From Qipengyuania sp. SS22 (GTDB lineage Bacteria; Pseudomonadota; Alphaproteobacteria; Sphingomonadales; Sphingomonadaceae): a stretch of DNA of 64,000 nt. Made by a program: the position numbers and the translations under genes. Of the stretch, positions 63,917 to 64,000 are shown piece by piece. The stretch covers positions 1,178,001 through 1,242,000 of the forward strand of contig NZ_CP107048.1 of assembly GCF_025736935.1 (NCBI RefSeq), written 5' to 3'. Under the pieces are notes generated by a model. The model was given only the letters and a program-made list of their open reading frames with translations, had not been told where the DNA came from and did no database searches. How positions within the stretch are numbered: position 1 is the stretch's first letter; the number at the start of each line of letters is the position of its first letter.

Positions 63917-64000
63917 CCGCCGATGCGGCGACGATCGCTTTCTACCAAGCGAACGCGCCGCGTTACACGCTAAGCTTCGGGCAAGGCCCCAGCCGCCACC
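63913..64000 (+). CDS. Class I SAM methyltransferase, N-terminal fragment (cut by window edge)
   Basis: ATG overlaps the rlmN stop (ATGA). About 29 residues are visible: [20 protein letters not shown] followed by SFGQGPSRH. The FYxxNAxxYTxxxGxxPSRH opening is typical of small Rossmann methyltransferases in alphaproteobacteria. Substrate unknown. Confidence 0.65.
   Translation, partial: MTADAATIAFYQANAPRYTLSFGQGPSRH

Noticed and set aside
1..64000. CRISPR arrays, prophage or replication origin
   Set aside because: No spaced direct repeats, no Cas, phage structural or integrase genes and no DnaA-box cluster were seen.

Overview
The window looks like a chromosomal segment of an alphaproteobacterium of the order Sphingomonadales, most likely Erythrobacteraceae (Erythrobacter/Qipengyuania/Altererythrobacter type). 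This is inferred from the high-GC housekeeping genes, the trpB-trpA-accD-folC order, the cell-cycle phosphorelay genes cckA and cpdR, a SapC-family protein, and LexA boxes of the alphaproteobacterial GTTC-N7-GTTC type upstream of uvrD and recA. No database search was possible, so species-level assignment is not claimed.

Layout. 1-20 kb: core metabolism and information genes (end of trpB, a small DUF6980-like gene, trpA, accD, folC, an AmpG-like permease, a Rieske oxygenase, rluB-rsmD, a pair of paralogous secreted 'AWP' proteins, uvrD, a DEAD-box helicase, an FAD oxidase, SapC, an M48 protease, manC-manA). A strong sRNA candidate with its own terminator lies at about 20.05-20.12 kb, followed by an N-formylglutamate amidohydrolase, cpdR and tRNA-Val(GAC).

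22-40 kb: an exopolysaccharide (EPS) region that looks more AT-rich than its flanks, almost entirely on the minus strand. In transcription order it has an initiating sugar-phosphate transferase, a pyruvyl transferase, a nucleotidyltransferase-like protein, a polytopic polymerase candidate, a thymidylate-kinase-like P-loop protein, an APH-like kinase, a GT4 glycosyltransferase and a flippase. A decayed IS3 element comes next, then an O-antigen-ligase/polymerase, a Wza lipoprotein, a Wzz-tyrosine autokinase with a (Tyr-Gly)8 tail, and a TPR-like exported protein. Many of these genes overlap by 4-16 bases, so they are probably translated together. The precursor genes lie outside the island: manC/manA (GDP-mannose) on the left, and ugd plus a UDP-glucuronate epimerase (49.5-51.8 kb) on the right.

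40-64 kb: core genes again: a small exported poly-Asp protein with a strong terminator, icd, a GNAT-nitrilase fusion, a CPA2 antiporter, alaS, the UDP-uronate genes, a GST, recA with an SOS promoter, cckA, a DUF2062 protein, smpB, dapA, a lytic transglycosylase, greB, an outer-membrane beta-barrel protein, rlmN and the start of a methyltransferase.

The parts most worth following up are the EPS module that pairs two small-molecule kinase folds with a nucleotidyltransferase fold, the sRNA candidate, the tandem AWP-repeat secreted proteins and the poly-Asp protein. No CRISPR array, prophage or integrase was seen.
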